This document shows, in pieces, positions 20,983 through 21,335 of a DNA stretch of 21,335 bases. The notes under the pieces are model-generated. The model searched no databases and was not told where the DNA came from. It saw only the letters and a list, made by a program, of their open reading frames with translations. The position numbers were made by a program, and so were the translations under genes. The number at the start of each line of letters is the position of its first letter. Position 1 is the stretch's first letter. Origin of the DNA: Candidatus Kerfeldbacteria bacterium CG08_land_8_20_14_0_20_43_14 (GTDB lineage: Bacteria; Patescibacteriota; Patescibacteriia; PEXW01); contig PEXW01000069.1 of assembly GCA_002774575.1 (NCBI GenBank), forward strand, positions 1-21,335, in the 5' to 3' direction.

Positions 20983-20988
20983 ATTATA
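20983..20988 (-). promoter_or_regulatory. -10 box of the pilus operon
   Basis: Perfect TATAAT on the - strand. Predicted mRNA start about 20976, leader about 27 nt without SD. At 17 nt upstream, TGTCCT (21006-21011) is a poor -35, consistent with a need for an activator or with regulation by the adjoining palindrome. Confidence 0.65.
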
Positions 20989-20989
20989 G

Positions 20990-21008
20990 CCTAAAAACCG
21001 GTTTTAGG
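20990..21008. promoter_or_regulatory. Candidate operator palindrome at pilB promoter
   Basis: CCTAAAAACCGGTTTTAGG is a near-perfect 19-bp palindrome (one unpaired A). It starts one base upstream of the pilB -10 box and fills the spacer. Such a site fits a dimeric regulator. It could also pair as RNA, but it lies upstream of the predicted mRNA start. Confidence 0.55.
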
Positions 21009-21019
21009 ACAGTTTAGCC

Positions 21020-21048
21020 TTGAAAAACCTTTGCGCTTCGGCTATGTT
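21020..21048 (+). promoter_or_regulatory. Promoter for the tRNA region
   Basis: TTGAAA (21020-21025), a 17-nt spacer and TATGTT (21043-21048). Transcription would start at about 21055, 18 nt before the tRNA 5' half, and run away from pilB. Confidence 0.45.
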
Positions 21049-21072
21049 GAGAATACTATAAATTATTTACAC

Positions 21073-21106
21073 GCGGGTATCGTATAATGGTAATATTACA
21101 GCTTTC
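21073..21106 (+). pseudogene. Orphan 5' half of a tRNA (Gly-like)
   Basis: GCGGGTATCGTATAATGGTA continues into ATATTACAGCTTTC. It has an acceptor 5' strand, a D-arm (GTAT/ATAT with GG in the loop) and the 5' side of an anticodon stem, then sequence similarity to tRNA stops in the anticodon loop. The required 3' acceptor strand (TACCCGC) is not found before 21335. It resembles the intact tRNA-Gly at 21177 in its first half. The break point is followed directly by a palindromic repeat. Confidence 0.65.
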
Positions 21107-21152
21107 TCCCGAAAAATAAGGAGCGAAGCGACTATATTTTTCGAGGATCCCG
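21107..21152. repeat. Palindromic repeat, copy A
   Basis: Begins TCCCG and ends CGAGGATCCCG. The stem is CGAAAAATA (21110-21118) with TATTTTTCG (21135-21143); the loop is AGGAGCGAAGCGACTA. It interrupts the tRNA 5' half. Its right end is the inverted repeat of the left end of copy B (21268-21278). Past it, CCGTACGG and ATTTTTAT at 21149-21166 form a weak terminator-like end. Confidence 0.65.
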
Positions 21153-21176
21153 TACGGATATTTTTATACTAACTAG

Positions 21177-21252
21177 GCGGGCGTCGTATAACGGCTTATT
21201 ATGCCACCCTTCCAAGGTGGAGACGCCGGTTCGACTCCGGTCGCCCGCTCCA
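21177..21252 (+). tRNA. tRNA-Gly (anticodon TCC)
   Basis: Acceptor stem GCGGGCG (21177-21183) pairs with CGCCCGC (21242-21248); the discriminator is T and CCA is encoded (21250-21252). The anticodon stem CCACC/GGTGG encloses CTTCCAA, with anticodon TCC at 21211-21213. The T-arm is GCCGG, TTCGACT, CCGGT. The D-stem is weak but GG is in place in the D-loop. It reads glycine GGA (and, with wobble, GGG/GGN). Confidence 0.93.
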
Positions 21253-21267
21253 GAAAAATTAATTATT

Positions 21268-21319
21268 CGGGATCCTCGCAACAAGATGGGCTCGTTTCAC
21301 TCGCCTCATCGTTGCGGGA
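21268..21319. repeat. Palindromic repeat, copy B, opposite orientation
   Basis: Begins CGGGATCCTCG (21268-21278) and ends CGGGA (21315-21319), the same ends as copy A on the other strand. The stem is CGCAAC/GTTGCG (21277-21282, 21311-21316), GATG/CATC and GGC/GCC, with loop TCGTTTCACTC. Stem bases differ from copy A although the ends are kept. Another short hairpin GACAA/TTGTC (21318-21331) follows at the window edge. Confidence 0.65.
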
Positions 21320-21335
21320 CAAGCTGTTGTCGGGG

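Noticed and set aside
21073..21252. One tRNA split by an intron, from the 5' half to the 3' end of tRNA-Gly
   Set aside because: The acceptor strands do not match (GCGGGTA versus CGCCCGC has two poor pairs), and the downstream tRNA is complete by itself. The gap is too short and lacks group I intron features.
21101..21335. CRISPR array
   Set aside because: Only two copies of the repeat exist, in opposite orientation with unequal spacing, and there are no cas genes.

Overview
The window reads as chromosomal DNA of a Patescibacteria/CPR bacterium, most likely Parcubacteria-like. The signs are compact gene packing, housekeeping genes in unusual neighbourhoods (nusA without rimP or infB, followed by a proton-pumping pyrophosphatase), SD-poor AU-rich leaders, short basic tails on proteins, and a type IV pilus operon. 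UGA is used as a stop by several well-supported genes, so the standard code applies; this argues against the UGA-recoding Gracilibacteria and Absconditabacteria. The lineage call is inference from gene content, not from a marker tree.

Layout. 1-184: a nested palindrome and a promoter. 185-1945 (+): RNase HII, a SAM methyltransferase, a possible 51-aa ORF and a YraN-type nuclease-like protein. 1990-5569 (+): a strong promoter with a terminator-like hairpin in the leader, then NusA and a K+-independent membrane pyrophosphatase. 5579-8304 (+): two tandem PlsC-like acyltransferases and a PaaK-like adenylate-forming enzyme. 8328-9110: a small accessory island with two short genes, one on each strand, that carry strong promoters and Shine-Dalgarno sites. 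9198-10484 (+): trigger factor. 10483-11021: a 539-bp cassette bounded by inverted repeats and carrying a DUF559 endonuclease. 11053-11946: an EamA transporter broken by two in-frame stops. 11980-12117 (-): a hidden 45-aa basic protein with its own promoter, SD and terminator. 12216-14710 (+): endonuclease IV, a YdcF-like protein, an inositol-phosphatase-family enzyme and a DUF167 protein.

14764-20949 (-) is a seven-gene type IV pilus/T2SS-like operon: PilB ATPase, PilC platform, then prepilins resembling GspH, GspI, GspJ and GspK, and a major pilin. The GspI-like prepilin is fused to a predicted seven-bladed beta-propeller of about 330 residues. In T2SS and T4P systems the I, J and K-type pilins form the fibre tip, so this is a candidate tip-displayed adhesin and the most interesting gene in the window. 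A near-perfect palindrome overlaps the pilB promoter and may be an operator. The major pilin appears to have its own promoter. No prepilin peptidase, PilT or PilMNO is seen here.

20990-21335 holds divergent promoters, an orphan 5' half of a tRNA, a complete tRNA-Gly(TCC), and two facing copies of a palindromic repeat family with conserved ends and different stems.
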